A DNA stretch of 10,062 nucleotides, from positions 1 through 10,062 of the forward strand of contig QNFJ01000067.1 of NCBI GenBank assembly GCA_003646305.1. The letters are read 5' to 3'. The position numbers were made by a program, and so were the translations under genes. Origin of the DNA: Gammaproteobacteria bacterium (lineage in GTDB: Bacteria > Pseudomonadota > Gammaproteobacteria > Methylococcales > UBA2780). The notes under the pieces were generated by a model. It worked only from the letters and a program-made list of their open reading frames with translations. It was not told the origin of the DNA and searched no databases. Positions 1 to 6,603 of this stretch are shown piece after piece; the stretch's first letter is position 1; every line of letters starts with the position of its first letter.

Positions 1-110
1 GCAACTTTGAAGCCGTGGCGGAAGAGAGTGCGACAGAGTCCGGTTACCAGTGCGCTTTTGCCTGCATCGGAAGTGGTTCCCTGAATCATCAAAAGTGGAC
101 TACGGTTCAA
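1..110 (-). CDS. cobQ: Cobyric acid synthase, N-terminal fragment (runs off the left edge)
   Basis: Cobyric acid synthase is a cytoplasmic enzyme of adenosylcobalamin synthesis. It uses ATP and glutamine to amidate the b, d, e and g side chains of (adenosyl)cobyrinic acid a,c-diamide. Only the first 30-odd codons are present, read right to left. The translation contains MIQGTTSDAGKS, then LVTGLCRTLFRHGFKV. This is the P-loop opening typical of CobQ/CbiP, and it also fits the wider BioD/CobB fold. The start is uncertain. The ATG at 89-87 would place the P-loop motif at the very N-terminus, whereas family members usually have five to ten residues before it. I therefore prefer the TTG at 110-108, which gives MNRSPLLMIQG. 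Neither start has a convincing Shine-Dalgarno, and the frame is closed by a stop at 140-138. It lies on the same strand as the upstream hydrolase, with a terminator hairpin between them. The family call is strong despite the short length; the exact start is not. Confidence 0.75.
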   Translation of the reverse strand, partial: MNRSPLLMIQGTTSDAGKSALVTGLCRTLFRHGFKV

Positions 111-140
111 AATGGTATTTTCTCGGAGGTATCCGCTTTA

Positions 141-174
141 GAAAAGCCCCAATAATATCAATGTTTTTGGGGCT
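141..174 (-). terminator. Intrinsic terminator after the DUF900 hydrolase
   Basis: An 8-bp perfect stem, AGCCCCAA (145-152) with TTGGGGCT (167-174), encloses a 14-nt loop. Read on the minus strand, the stem is followed at once by TTTTC. It sits about 47 nt past the stop codon of the hydrolase and about 30 nt before the likely cobQ start. It therefore probably ends hydrolase transcripts and limits read-through into cobQ. Confidence 0.55.
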
Positions 175-220
175 GAATGGCCGCTGGATTATAGCATTGA
201 GTTGAGTACGAAAAAGTATT

Positions 221-1192
221 CTATTCGCGAATAATCGTTGTTCTTCTGAATTCATCATCGGGGAAAACACGACCAGAAAGTAGTGTTTTGAAGATATGGT
301 CAAAAACTAATCCCGGTTTGCCAGCGATGTGCCCAGAGCGAAAATAGCTATGTCCTTTTAGATCGTATGCGTTGTTTACATCATCACAATCGACCGAAAA
401 GACATTCTTTGGAACCAGCGCCATATCTTCGGGGCCGGTATGTCCCAGGCGTCGTGAGGCAATTTTATTTTTCAGATTGGAAATTTTGCTGGCACGTAGT
501 GCTAAATCGTCAGAAGCGTGATAAACCACCACATTTCGAGAGGCGTGGCAGATTAATTCACCTTGTTCTCCTTTCTCAAGCGACTCGTTAACGATGTCTG
601 AAGCCACTAGAAAGGATGAACGGAAGATGAGTGGCACACCATTGGCCAGGTCATAACGGTTCCAGGCTGCCATGGTTTGCCGGAAGACCCGGTTTCCCAT
701 TGAGTGGGCGAGAATATTAATCCGTTTTAGGCAGGGGTCGGCCTCGGGGTTGTGCTTTTCGGAATTGCGCCAGGCGATAAACTTCTCCAGTACGCGGGCA
801 AATGAGTAGGCACTTTGGTCTGCTGCTTTCTGGTCATCCCAGTAATCTTTGACGACACCTAGATCGTTATCACAGGGCCAGATAATGGGTATGACAAGGA
901 TCTCGTCCTTTTTTGCGTTATCGCAAAGCTGCTGGAACTCTTGAGCGCCCTCAAAAACTGCTTCGGGGAGGTTCGAAAAGCCGTGGATATAAATTAATAG
1001 CTGACGGCAAGTCGTTTCTTTCAGTCTTTTTAAGAGCTCAAGGCTGCCAATTTCTGTGTAGTGATCCTGGGCGTCTCGCTCACAAAAGAAGACTGAATTT
1101 GAGGCGGCGTTATTATTTAGGTCGAAATCAAAATGGCGACCTGTTCGGCTGCGGATGCTCTGTTTTGGAAAACGGTTGGTGATAAATAACAC
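221..1192 (-). CDS. Alpha/beta hydrolase of the DUF900 family
   Basis: This is a predicted serine hydrolase of unknown substrate, 323 aa from the chosen start. The fold is supported by IYIHGF near residues 67-72 (oxyanion region) and by the nucleophile elbow LAHSMGN with Ser164. The acidic segment YHASDDLAL, near 225-233, holds the likely acid at 228/229. GHSYF supplies the likely catalytic His281. This spacing and the motif wording fit DUF900 (PF05990-like) proteins. No signal peptide or membrane segment is seen, so it is probably cytoplasmic. I chose the GTG at 1192-1190 because AGGGAG lies 7 nt upstream (1205-1200) and the protein then begins MLFITNR, as I recall for relatives. A TTG at 1228-1226 with GGAG 5 nt upstream is in frame and would add 12 residues. 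The gene is divergent from the ABC permeases and has a terminator behind it. Nothing in the context reveals a substrate. Confidence 0.85.
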   Translation of the reverse strand: MLFITNRFPKQSIRSRTGRHFDFDLNNNAASNSVFFCERDAQDHYTEIGSLELLKRLKETTCRQLLIYIHGFSNLPEAVFEGAQEFQQLCDNAKKDEILVIPIIWPCDNDLGVVKDYWDDQKAADQSAYSFARVLEKFIAWRNSEKHNPEADPCLKRINILAHSMGNRVFRQTMAAWNRYDLANGVPLIFRSSFLVASDIVNESLEKGEQGELICHASRNVVVYHASDDLALRASKISNLKNKIASRRLGHTGPEDMALVPKNVFSVDCDDVNNAYDLKGHSYFRSGHIAGKPGLVFDHIFKTLLSGRVFPDDEFRRTTIIRE

Positions 1193-1278
1193 TATTGCAC
1201 TCCCTGAATAGATAGTTTGAAAGAGCAACTCTACTCCATTCTGGATCTGGGTGTATAGTTGAGAAAAGTGGCTTCTCT

Positions 1279-1284
1279 AGGAGG
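1279..1284 (+). promoter_or_regulatory. Strong ribosome binding site that fixes a TTG start
   Basis: AGGAGG lies 6 nt before the TTG at 1291, which makes TTG the likely start of the first permease rather than the in-frame ATG at 1321. A short hairpin just upstream, GAGAA (1261-1265) with TTCTC (1273-1277), may shape the leader. A TATAGT at 1254-1259 resembles a -10 box, but no acceptable -35 box is placed before it. Confidence 0.65.
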
Positions 1285-1290
1285 AAAAAG

Positions 1291-2496
1291 TTGATTGTCC
1301 GTGATGTTGTTTCACACGCTATGAGAGCAGTGATCTCTCAACCACTTCGAGCTGGGCTAATTCTTCTGGCGATGGCGATTGGTGTCGCGGGTGTGATGAT
1401 ATTGACTGCCTTGGGTGATAGTGCGCGTCGTTACGTTGTAGGTGAATTTAGTTCACTTGGAACGAACATCCTGATTGTCTTTCCTGGGCGTACAGAAACG
1501 GTTGGTGGTTCTCCTCCACTTTTTGGTGAGATACCCAGGGACCTGACACTGGACGATGCATCAGCATTGTTGAGAAGCCCGCATATCGATAAAGTTGCGC
1601 CGATTGCTATAGGGGCAGCACCGGTTTCTCACGGTGGTTTGGAAAGAGATGTCAATATTCTCGGAACAACAGCGGATTTTAAAGAGGTTCGTCATATCGT
1701 AATTGGGAAGGGTCGTTTCCTTCCGCAGATGGATGCCGATGAGTCAATGCCTGTCTGTGTTATTGGTCAGAAAATTCGTGATGAACTTTTTGGGAAAATG
1801 AATGCGCTGGGGCAATGGCTTAGAATAGGCGATAGCCGATTCAGAGTGATCGGGATTCTTGGTTCAAAAGGGCAATCTATTGGTGTCGATATGGATGAGC
1901 TAGTGATTATCCCGGTGGCGTCGGCACAGAGAGTATTCGACACAGCATCGCTCTTTCGAATCCTGGCACAAGCTAAAAGTCCCGAAAGTGTTGCGAAGGG
2001 GGGTGATGCAATTCGCAGCATCATACGATCGAGACATGAAGGTGAAGATGATGTGACGGTGATCACACAGGACAGTGTTGTTGCGACATTCGATAAGATT
2101 CTTAATGCACTGACGCTGACCGTTGCGGGTATTGCGGCCATTAGCCTGGCTGTGGCGGGCATATTGATCATGAATGTAATGCTGGTAAGCGTGGCGCAAC
2201 GAAAGGCGGAGATAGGATTATTTAAGGCGGTTGGCGCAACGTCGCAGCAAGTTAAGAAATTATTTATGACCGAGGCGCTGATCCTTTCCTTGATGGGCGC
2301 ACTTTCCGGGCTACTGATTGGTTGGTTGGCGATCGCATTTTTGCAGCGTCTTTATCCCGCATTTCCAATCTCGGCACCGGCCTGGGCGGTCGTGTCTGCA
2401 GTTGCTGTTGCAGTGATGACGGGGCTGTTTTTCGGTATTTTGCCCGCATCGCGAGCAGCAAAACTTAATCCGGTTGAGGCTTTGTCGAGGCGTTAA
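1291..2496 (+). CDS. ABC transporter permease, MacB/FtsX type (first of a pair)
   Basis: This is an inner-membrane permease of the type VII ABC (MacB/LolC/FtsX) superfamily, 401 aa, which is usual for single-domain members. The order is: one N-terminal membrane helix (about 21-41), a large periplasmic MacB_PCD-like domain (about 45-268), then three C-terminal helices (about 273-301, 328-352 and 364-385). The motif AEIGLFKAVGA at 306-316 follows the second helix and matches the cytoplasmic coupling segment through which the family contacts its ATPase. The protein ends in PVEALSRR, also typical. No nucleotide-binding domain is fused, so it needs a separate ATPase, which is not in this window. 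The next gene is a clear paralogue starting 1 nt after the stop, so the two probably form a heterodimer. Family members work as mechanotransmission devices for efflux or lipoprotein handling; the substrate here cannot be told. Confidence 0.9.
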   Translation: MIVRDVVSHAMRAVISQPLRAGLILLAMAIGVAGVMILTALGDSARRYVVGEFSSLGTNILIVFPGRTETVGGSPPLFGEIPRDLTLDDASALLRSPHIDKVAPIAIGAAPVSHGGLERDVNILGTTADFKEVRHIVIGKGRFLPQMDADESMPVCVIGQKIRDELFGKMNALGQWLRIGDSRFRVIGILGSKGQSIGVDMDELVIIPVASAQRVFDTASLFRILAQAKSPESVAKGGDAIRSIIRSRHEGEDDVTVITQDSVVATFDKILNALTLTVAGIAAISLAVAGILIMNVMLVSVAQRKAEIGLFKAVGATSQQVKKLFMTEALILSLMGALSGLLIGWLAIAFLQRLYPAFPISAPAWAVVSAVAVAVMTGLFFGILPASRAAKLNPVEALSRR

Positions 2497-2497
2497 T

Positions 2498-3697
2498 ATG
2501 CGGAGCGATGATCTAACCAAGCTCTCCTTTCAGGCAATGCTGGCGCATAAAGTTCGGTCGCTGTTAACCGCTCTGGGAATTATGGTTGGAATGGCAGCAA
2601 TTGTGCTTTTGACTTCCATTGGTGAGGGAATACACCAGTTTGTACTGGCAGAATTTACCCAGTTTGGAACTAATTTGATCGCCGTTGTGCCGGGAAAAAC
2701 CTCAACATTTGGTATGTCTGGGGCAGCAATCAGTAATGTTCGGCCATTGGCTATTGAGGATAGTGATGCATTGCTAAAAGCTGAAGGGGTGGTTGCAGCT
2801 GTCCCGGTTGTTCAGGGTAATGCGAGTGTTGAGTTTGGTAGTAAAGCTCGACGTGTAAATGTACTAGGCATAAATCACGCGGTTCCGGTTGTCTGGAAAA
2901 TGACCGTGGGGTCCGGTCGGTTTCTGCCAGCAGATGATCAGCGTGCAGCAAGGCCTTTTGCTGTTTTGGGCAGCAAACTTCGTGACGAGTTGTTTGCGGG
3001 GGAAAATCCATTAGGACAAAGAATACGTGTTGGAGGTGATCGTTATCGAGTAATTGGTGTAATGGAAGAAAAAGGACAGATGCTCGGCTTTGATCTCGAT
3101 GATGCCGTTTATATTCCCGCCGGTCGCGCGTTGGAGTTATTTAACAGGGAGAGTTTGATGGAAATTGACCTGTTATACGAAGCGGAGGTAGATAGTGATC
3201 GTGTGGCCAAGGCGGTGAAGCGGTTGTTAATTTCACGGCATGGCCATGAAGACTTTACCTTGATTACGCAGGAACAGATGCTTGAGGTTTTGGGTTCAAT
3301 CTTGAGTGTGTTGACACTGGCCGTAGGTGCGTTAGGTGGTGTTTCATTGTTAGTTGGTGCGATTGGAATTTTAACGATTATGACGATAGCAGTATCGGAA
3401 CGGGTTTCTGAAATTGGCTTGTTGCGGGCAATCGGGGCAGAGCAGAATCAGATACTTAAGCTTTTTTTGGGTGAGGCAGTTGTATTGAGTACAGCTGGTG
3501 GGGTGTTAGGCGTTTTGGCAGGGCTCTCGTTGATTGAGTTGTTGAAATGGGTTGTACCGGATTTGCCCGTTGAGATTGCATGGCATTATCTTCTTTTCGG
3601 ACTGTTCCTTTCGGTACTGATTGGCCTTTTGGCAGGCGTGATTCCGGCAATAAGGGCAGCACGGCTAAGGCCTCTGGAGGCTCTGCGGGCGGAATGA
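2498..3697 (+). CDS. ABC transporter permease, MacB/FtsX type (second of a pair)
   Basis: This is an inner-membrane permease of 399 aa with the same plan as its neighbour: one membrane helix at about 20-40, a periplasmic domain at about 45-265, and helices at about 268-299, 325-349 and 362-386. The coupling segment SEIGLLRAIGA (304-314) is close to the family consensus, and the C-terminus PLEALRAE mirrors PVEALSRR of the first permease. Shared blocks such as EF..(L/F)GTN....PG.T, GRFLP, LRDELF/IRDELF and ITQ point to an old tandem duplication. The start is the ATG at 2498, 1 nt after the upstream stop, with CGAGG 7 nt before it. An in-frame TTG at 2474 would overlap the first gene and add residues unlike the family. 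The two genes are surely co-transcribed and probably translationally coupled. No ATPase, HlyD-like adaptor or outer-membrane partner is adjacent. Confidence 0.9.
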   Translation: MRSDDLTKLSFQAMLAHKVRSLLTALGIMVGMAAIVLLTSIGEGIHQFVLAEFTQFGTNLIAVVPGKTSTFGMSGAAISNVRPLAIEDSDALLKAEGVVAAVPVVQGNASVEFGSKARRVNVLGINHAVPVVWKMTVGSGRFLPADDQRAARPFAVLGSKLRDELFAGENPLGQRIRVGGDRYRVIGVMEEKGQMLGFDLDDAVYIPAGRALELFNRESLMEIDLLYEAEVDSDRVAKAVKRLLISRHGHEDFTLITQEQMLEVLGSILSVLTLAVGALGGVSLLVGAIGILTIMTIAVSERVSEIGLLRAIGAEQNQILKLFLGEAVVLSTAGGVLGVLAGLSLIELLKWVVPDLPVEIAWHYLLFGLFLSVLIGLLAGVIPAIRAARLRPLEALRAE

Positions 3698-3702
3698 AAG
3701 TG

Positions 3703-3737
3703 TTCGGCCCAGCCCTTCTTTTGAGAGCAAGGCCGAA
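3703..3737. terminator. Possible terminator hairpin between convergent genes
   Basis: TTCGGCC (3703-3709) pairs perfectly with GGCCGAA (3731-3737) around a 21-nt loop, in the short gap between the permease operon and the convergent peroxidase gene. Neither side has a proper T-tract, so it may be a weak or factor-assisted terminator. A nested TAAGG/CCTTA/TAAGG palindrome at 3741-3759 overlaps the peroxidase stop codon. Confidence 0.35.
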
Positions 3738-3753
3738 TTCTAAGGCCCCTTAA

Positions 3754-4788
3754 CTAAGGTGTTAGGGTCTGCCCAGAAGAAGCGGGGAGTCTTGGTAGCG
3801 TCTGCTGTGGAAATTCTCCGGTTAGTGCATTCAAAAAGGCAACAATGTCAGCCACTTCATCATTGCTTAATGTTTTGTTGAGCTGAACCTTTGCCATGAC
3901 CCTGACGGCTTCATCAAGGGTTTTGACCGAACCGTTATGAAAATAGGGCGCTGTGAGTGCAATATTACGCAAAACGGGGATTTTGTATTTATGGTCGTCG
4001 GCACTGTTCTGTGTCACTTCTCCACGACCTTTATCTTTTAGAAGATCATATTGCGCAACATAAGGGCTGTCGGTGAAAGTGGGGAAGTTGACATAAAAAC
4101 CACTGCCTGCTGGCATGGTGGGGCCATTAAAGGCAGCACCACTATGGCAGCTGGTACAACCGGTTTGAGAAAAGCTGTTCATGCCGCGGATTTGTTGGTT
4201 ATTCATGGCCGCTTTCTCACCTTTAACGTAACGATCGTATGGGCTATTAGGGGTAATTAATGTTCTTTCATACGCGGCAATGGCTTTAGTGGCATTCTCT
4301 TTTGAGATGATCGCTTTTTCACCAAATGCAGATTTAAATGCAATCGCATAGCCGGGGATTGTTTCGAGTCGAGCGACAACGTCATCCCAGTTTTTCATGC
4401 CCATTTCGACGCCCGCAGTAACAGGGCCTGCGGCTTGTGCTTCTAAGCTATCAGCACGGCCATCCCAAAACTGTACCGAGTTGAATGCCGAGTTCCAGAC
4501 GGTTGGCGCACTGCGTCCACCTAACTGCCCATGAACGCCCATTGAGAGTGCGCGATTGTCTTCACCGCCAAGCATGACGTTATGGCAAGAATTACAGGAA
4601 ACGGTGCCGGTTGAAGAGAGGCGTGGATCAAAATAGAGTATCTTCCCAAGCTCAACTTTTTCAGCCGTTGTTGGGTTATTGGCTGGAGCAGGTGCTGTTT
4701 CTGGGAGAGCTTGCCAGCCGGCAGCGATAGAAGCAGAGCTAATAGTCGCTAGGGCAAGTAATGAAATGGCGGGGGTAAATTTGAGCAT
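3754..4788 (-). CDS. Di-heme cytochrome c peroxidase (CcpA/MauG family)
   Basis: This is a periplasmic enzyme expected to reduce hydrogen peroxide to water with electrons from small c-type cytochromes or other donors. It has 344 aa, the usual length. A signal peptide occupies about 1-23 (hydrophobic LLALATISSASIAA). Two heme c sites are visible: CNSCH at 65-69 (N-terminal, peroxidatic domain) and CTSCH at 211-215 (C-terminal, electron-entry domain). Family landmarks are FWDGR at 107-111, PVLRN near 271-275, PYFHNGS at 281-287, and VMAKVQLNKTLS, whose Met298 is a good candidate for the distal ligand of the C-terminal heme. The ATG start has GGAG 9 nt upstream (about 4800-4797). It is a single-gene unit with a promoter-like TATAAT upstream and convergent with the permeases. 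MauG-like enzymes share the fold, but the MAKVQL segment favours a classical peroxidase. No FNR/ANR box was recognised. Confidence 0.93.
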   Translation of the reverse strand: MLKFTPAISLLALATISSASIAAGWQALPETAPAPANNPTTAEKVELGKILYFDPRLSSTGTVSCNSCHNVMLGGEDNRALSMGVHGQLGGRSAPTVWNSAFNSVQFWDGRADSLEAQAAGPVTAGVEMGMKNWDDVVARLETIPGYAIAFKSAFGEKAIISKENATKAIAAYERTLITPNSPYDRYVKGEKAAMNNQQIRGMNSFSQTGCTSCHSGAAFNGPTMPAGSGFYVNFPTFTDSPYVAQYDLLKDKGRGEVTQNSADDHKYKIPVLRNIALTAPYFHNGSVKTLDEAVRVMAKVQLNKTLSNDEVADIVAFLNALTGEFPQQTLPRLPASSGQTLTP

Positions 4789-4821
4789 CGACTATTCTCC
4801 ATCTATTTTAGTTGTGTCCAG

Positions 4822-4827
4822 ATTATA
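4822..4827 (-). promoter_or_regulatory. Putative -10 box of the peroxidase gene
   Basis: A perfect TATAAT lies on the minus strand (4827-4822), 33 nt before the peroxidase ATG. That would give a leader of roughly 25-30 nt containing the GGAG. No good -35 box is seen 16-18 nt further up (AGCATT is the nearest), so an activator may be needed. It overlaps no other gene. Confidence 0.4.
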
Positions 4828-4841
4828 AAGCGTATCTCCCT

Positions 4842-5131
4842 TTAATGCTTTGAACTTTTATTCTGATGAAAGTCGCTAGTGTAGAGAGCCGCCTGCGCTC
4901 GACTGTGAACATTGAGTTTGTTCGGCACCGCTGCAACATGTGTTTTTGCTGTGGATTCAGTAATCTTGAGGTGCTCTGCAATCTGTTTATTAGATTAGAC
5001 TCGGCTCTTGATAGGCATTAGAGGACGGCCAGTTGACGATTAGTGAGGGAGGAGAGGAATTCCTCTGACACCTGTTTCTGTCCGGTTGTGCTGTTATTTA
5101 GGGGGGCGGTTGTTGGTGCGGATAGGCCTCA
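4842..5131 (-). pseudogene. Remnant of a LuxR/AgmR-like response regulator (HTH end only)
   Basis: Read on the minus strand, this stretch translates into the C-terminal half of a NarL/FixJ-type response regulator, broken in several places. The linker (PLNNSTTGQKQVSEEFLSSL) is followed by LTNRQLAVL, an in-frame TAA at 5020-5018, then CLSRAESN. Next comes a 5-bp tandem duplication (ATTAG twice, 4989-4998) that shifts the frame and creates a stop. After it come NKQIAEHLKITESTAKTHV and NKLNVHSRAQAALY, ending at a TAA at 4844-4842. With one 5-bp copy removed, the order matches the LTRRQL...GESNKQIA...TTVKAHV...KLNVHNR arrangement I know from AgmR/ErbR-like regulators. A TGA at 5131-5129 lies before the linker. 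The same frame stays open beyond it to about 5257 and may hold the end of the receiver domain, but that part is not recognisable. The phosphoacceptor domain is gone, so the remnant is certainly non-functional as a regulator. It is not a copy of the intact regulator at 6596-7222, whose HTH differs. Confidence 0.75.
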
Positions 5132-5242
5132 TTTTTGGGTGATACCGAAGTGCTTCAAGGTTTTAACGCTAAGTTCGCCGGAGAAGAGCGAATCAATGAT
5201 TGCTGGCGTGAGGGTTATTTCGATACCTAAACAGCCGTTATT

Positions 5243-5258
5243 CTGAAAATAATTTCAG
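5243..5258. repeat. Palindrome upstream of the sensor kinase, possible operator
   Basis: CTGAAA (5243-5248) and TTTCAG (5253-5258) form a perfect 6-4-6 inverted repeat about 70 nt before the kinase start. A poor -10 match (TAAGAT, 5261-5266) follows directly, so a protein bound here would sit in the -35/spacer region. The site is AT-rich and does not match LexA or a clean Fur box. The function is inferred from position only. Confidence 0.3.
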
Positions 5259-5310
5259 TGTAAGATAAAAGAAGGGAGGGTGATTCTTCCTTTTTTTATG
5301 CCGGGTTAAT

Positions 5311-5332
5311 AAGGAGTTAAATGTTGTTATGA
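5311..5332 (+). promoter_or_regulatory. Ribosome binding site plus three-codon leader ORF overlapping the kinase start
   Basis: AAGGAG (5311-5316) is 12 nt from the kinase ATG at 5329, which is long, but only 4 nt from an ATG at 5321. That ATG opens a mini-ORF, ATG TTG TTA TGA (5321-5332), whose stop overlaps the kinase start as ATGA. This layout fits translation by termination and re-initiation. It could equally be chance in a slightly over-spaced site. Confidence 0.35.
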
Positions 5333-6603
5333 GTTTACGATTTCGGCTTAACCTGATTATTACTGTTATCTGTTTGATTGCATTGCTTCTGGGAAGCGCG
5401 ATTACCATTATCAATGCTCGTCAGTCTGTTTTTGAAGAGATATCTTCCTCTTTGGCGTTGGCACAGCAGTTGATTGGCCAGGAGGGGGTGAGCAGCGTGC
5501 ATTCAGATTTGGACAAGGTTCGGCATTTGCGTGTCGCGGTTATTGATGGACAGCAACAATATCAGTTACCACTGAGAGTGGGGCTTGAGGGAGAAGTGCC
5601 AGAGCTGTTTGTGCAGTTTGTTCGCCCAAGTAGTGAGCAATTAAGCCTTTGGTTTGAGGCTGAAGAGAATGACCAGTCCATCAGATTGGTGGCTGATCCC
5701 GCTGATGAAATTCGAGAAGCCTGGCGTGAAGCTTTAGTCTTTATCAGTTTGTTATTGCTCTTAACTCTTTTAATCTCAGTTTGTGTCTTTGTGGTTATTG
5801 GGCGCGCGCTACGGCCAGTTGATAAGATTTTGTCGGCTTTTATCGAGATTGAAAAGGGCGATTACCAGAAGCGGCTGGAGAGTTTTAACCTGCCCGAGTT
5901 TGCCAGAATTGCGGAAGGTTTTAATCAGATGAGTCGAATGTTGGCGCACTCCGAGGGCGAGAATCGCCGATTGAACAAAAAGGTGTTAGAAGCGAGTGAA
6001 AATGAGCGGCGTTACCTCGCACGTGAATTGCATGATGAGATGGGCCAGTCCCTAACGGCCATCAAGGCACTTTCGGCCTCTGTTAAACAAAGTGCAGCGG
6101 TCGATGAGGTGTCTTTAAATAAAATATCTGCCATTTGTGATCATCTTTTTGAAGTGGTGAGAAATAGGATGCGGCAGTTGACACCGCCTCTGTTGACAGA
6201 GTTTGGGCTGCACGAAGCACTTAAAGAGCTGGTTGAGCAGTGGCAGGGAGAAAGCAAGGTGGTGTTGGAAATATCACCATCGGTTGACCTTCTTTTAGAA
6301 AAAGAGGCCATTCATATTTATCGGGTTATTCAGGAGTCGCTGACAAATATTCTTAAACATAGCCGAGCCGGTGAGGTAAGAATTTCACTTAAAAAAGTGG
6401 AGGATGATAAGGCTGTTTTTGTTGTCCTTTCCATTGAGGATGATGGCGTTGGATTCAATCCAAAACAGCTTGAGTGGGGGAGTGGGTTAGCAGGTATTAA
6501 AGAGCGGGCTGAAAGTTTAGGGGGCACTTTATCGATTGATTCTACTTTAGGTGAGGGGATGCGGCTCTCAGTCTCTTTGCCGATTGGGGGCGGAAGTGAA
6601 TAA
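5329..6603 (+). CDS. Sensor histidine kinase, NarX/MoxY-like (HisKA_3 type)
   Basis: This is an inner-membrane sensor kinase of 424 aa that should phosphorylate the response regulator encoded next to it. The order is: membrane helix 1 (about 8-29), a periplasmic domain of about 100 residues (30-133), helix 2 (134-157), a HAMP linker (about 158-210), a HisKA_3 dimerisation domain and a HATPase_c domain. The phosphoacceptor is His235 in ARELHDEMGQSL. ATP-site landmarks are the N-box QESLTNILKHS (Asn340), the G1 box DDGVGF (371-376) and the G2 box GSGLAGIKERAESLGG (384-399). All key residues are present, so it looks active. The periplasmic part, with VRHLRVAVIDG around 64-74, resembles the LapD/MoxY N-terminal sensor module, but I am less sure of this than of the kinase core. 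The ATG is the only sensible start; see the leader mini-ORF. The gene overlaps the regulator gene by 8 nt, as cognate pairs commonly do. The signal is unknown. Confidence 0.95.
   Translation: MSLRFRLNLIITVICLIALLLGSAITIINARQSVFEEISSSLALAQQLIGQEGVSSVHSDLDKVRHLRVAVIDGQQQYQLPLRVGLEGEVPELFVQFVRPSSEQLSLWFEAEENDQSIRLVADPADEIREAWREALVFISLLLLLTLLISVCVFVVIGRALRPVDKILSAFIEIEKGDYQKRLESFNLPEFARIAEGFNQMSRMLAHSEGENRRLNKKVLEASENERRYLARELHDEMGQSLTAIKALSASVKQSAAVDEVSLNKISAICDHLFEVVRNRMRQLTPPLLTEFGLHEALKELVEQWQGESKVVLEISPSVDLLLEKEAIHIYRVIQESLTNILKHSRAGEVRISLKKVEDDKAVFVVLSIEDDGVGFNPKQLEWGSGLAGIKERAESLGGTLSIDSTLGEGMRLSVSLPIGGGSE

Noticed and set aside
100..303. Minus-strand open frame of 67 codons overlapping the end of the DUF900 gene
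   Set aside because: It overlaps the well-supported hydrolase gene in another frame, includes the terminator hairpin within its coding part, and shows no family features.
367..1182. Plus-strand open frames inside the hydrolase gene
   Set aside because: They are antisense to a gene with complete catalytic motifs and have Arg/His-rich, shadow-like compositions.
1767..3662. Minus-strand open frames inside the permease genes
   Set aside because: Antisense shadows: the plus-strand products have full family structure and the opposite frames have none.
4051..4260. Plus-strand open frame of 69 codons within the peroxidase gene
   Set aside because: It is antisense to the second heme-binding region of an intact cytochrome c peroxidase.
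4789..4860. Possible FNR/ANR box for the peroxidase gene
   Set aside because: No TTGAT-N4-ATCAA-like site was found near the promoter-like TATAAT; oxygen control is plausible for the family but not visible here.
5043..5246. Plus-strand open frame of 67 codons in the peroxidase-kinase gap
   Set aside because: It is antisense to the regulator remnant, whose minus-strand translation is clearly protein-like. The plus-strand product has no recognisable motif and no good ribosome binding site.
5271..5297. GGGAGG...CTTCC followed by seven T's just before the kinase leader, looking like a terminator or attenuator
   Set aside because: The best stem is about 5 bp with a G-U pair and competing alignments. 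It is too weak to call without folding calculations.
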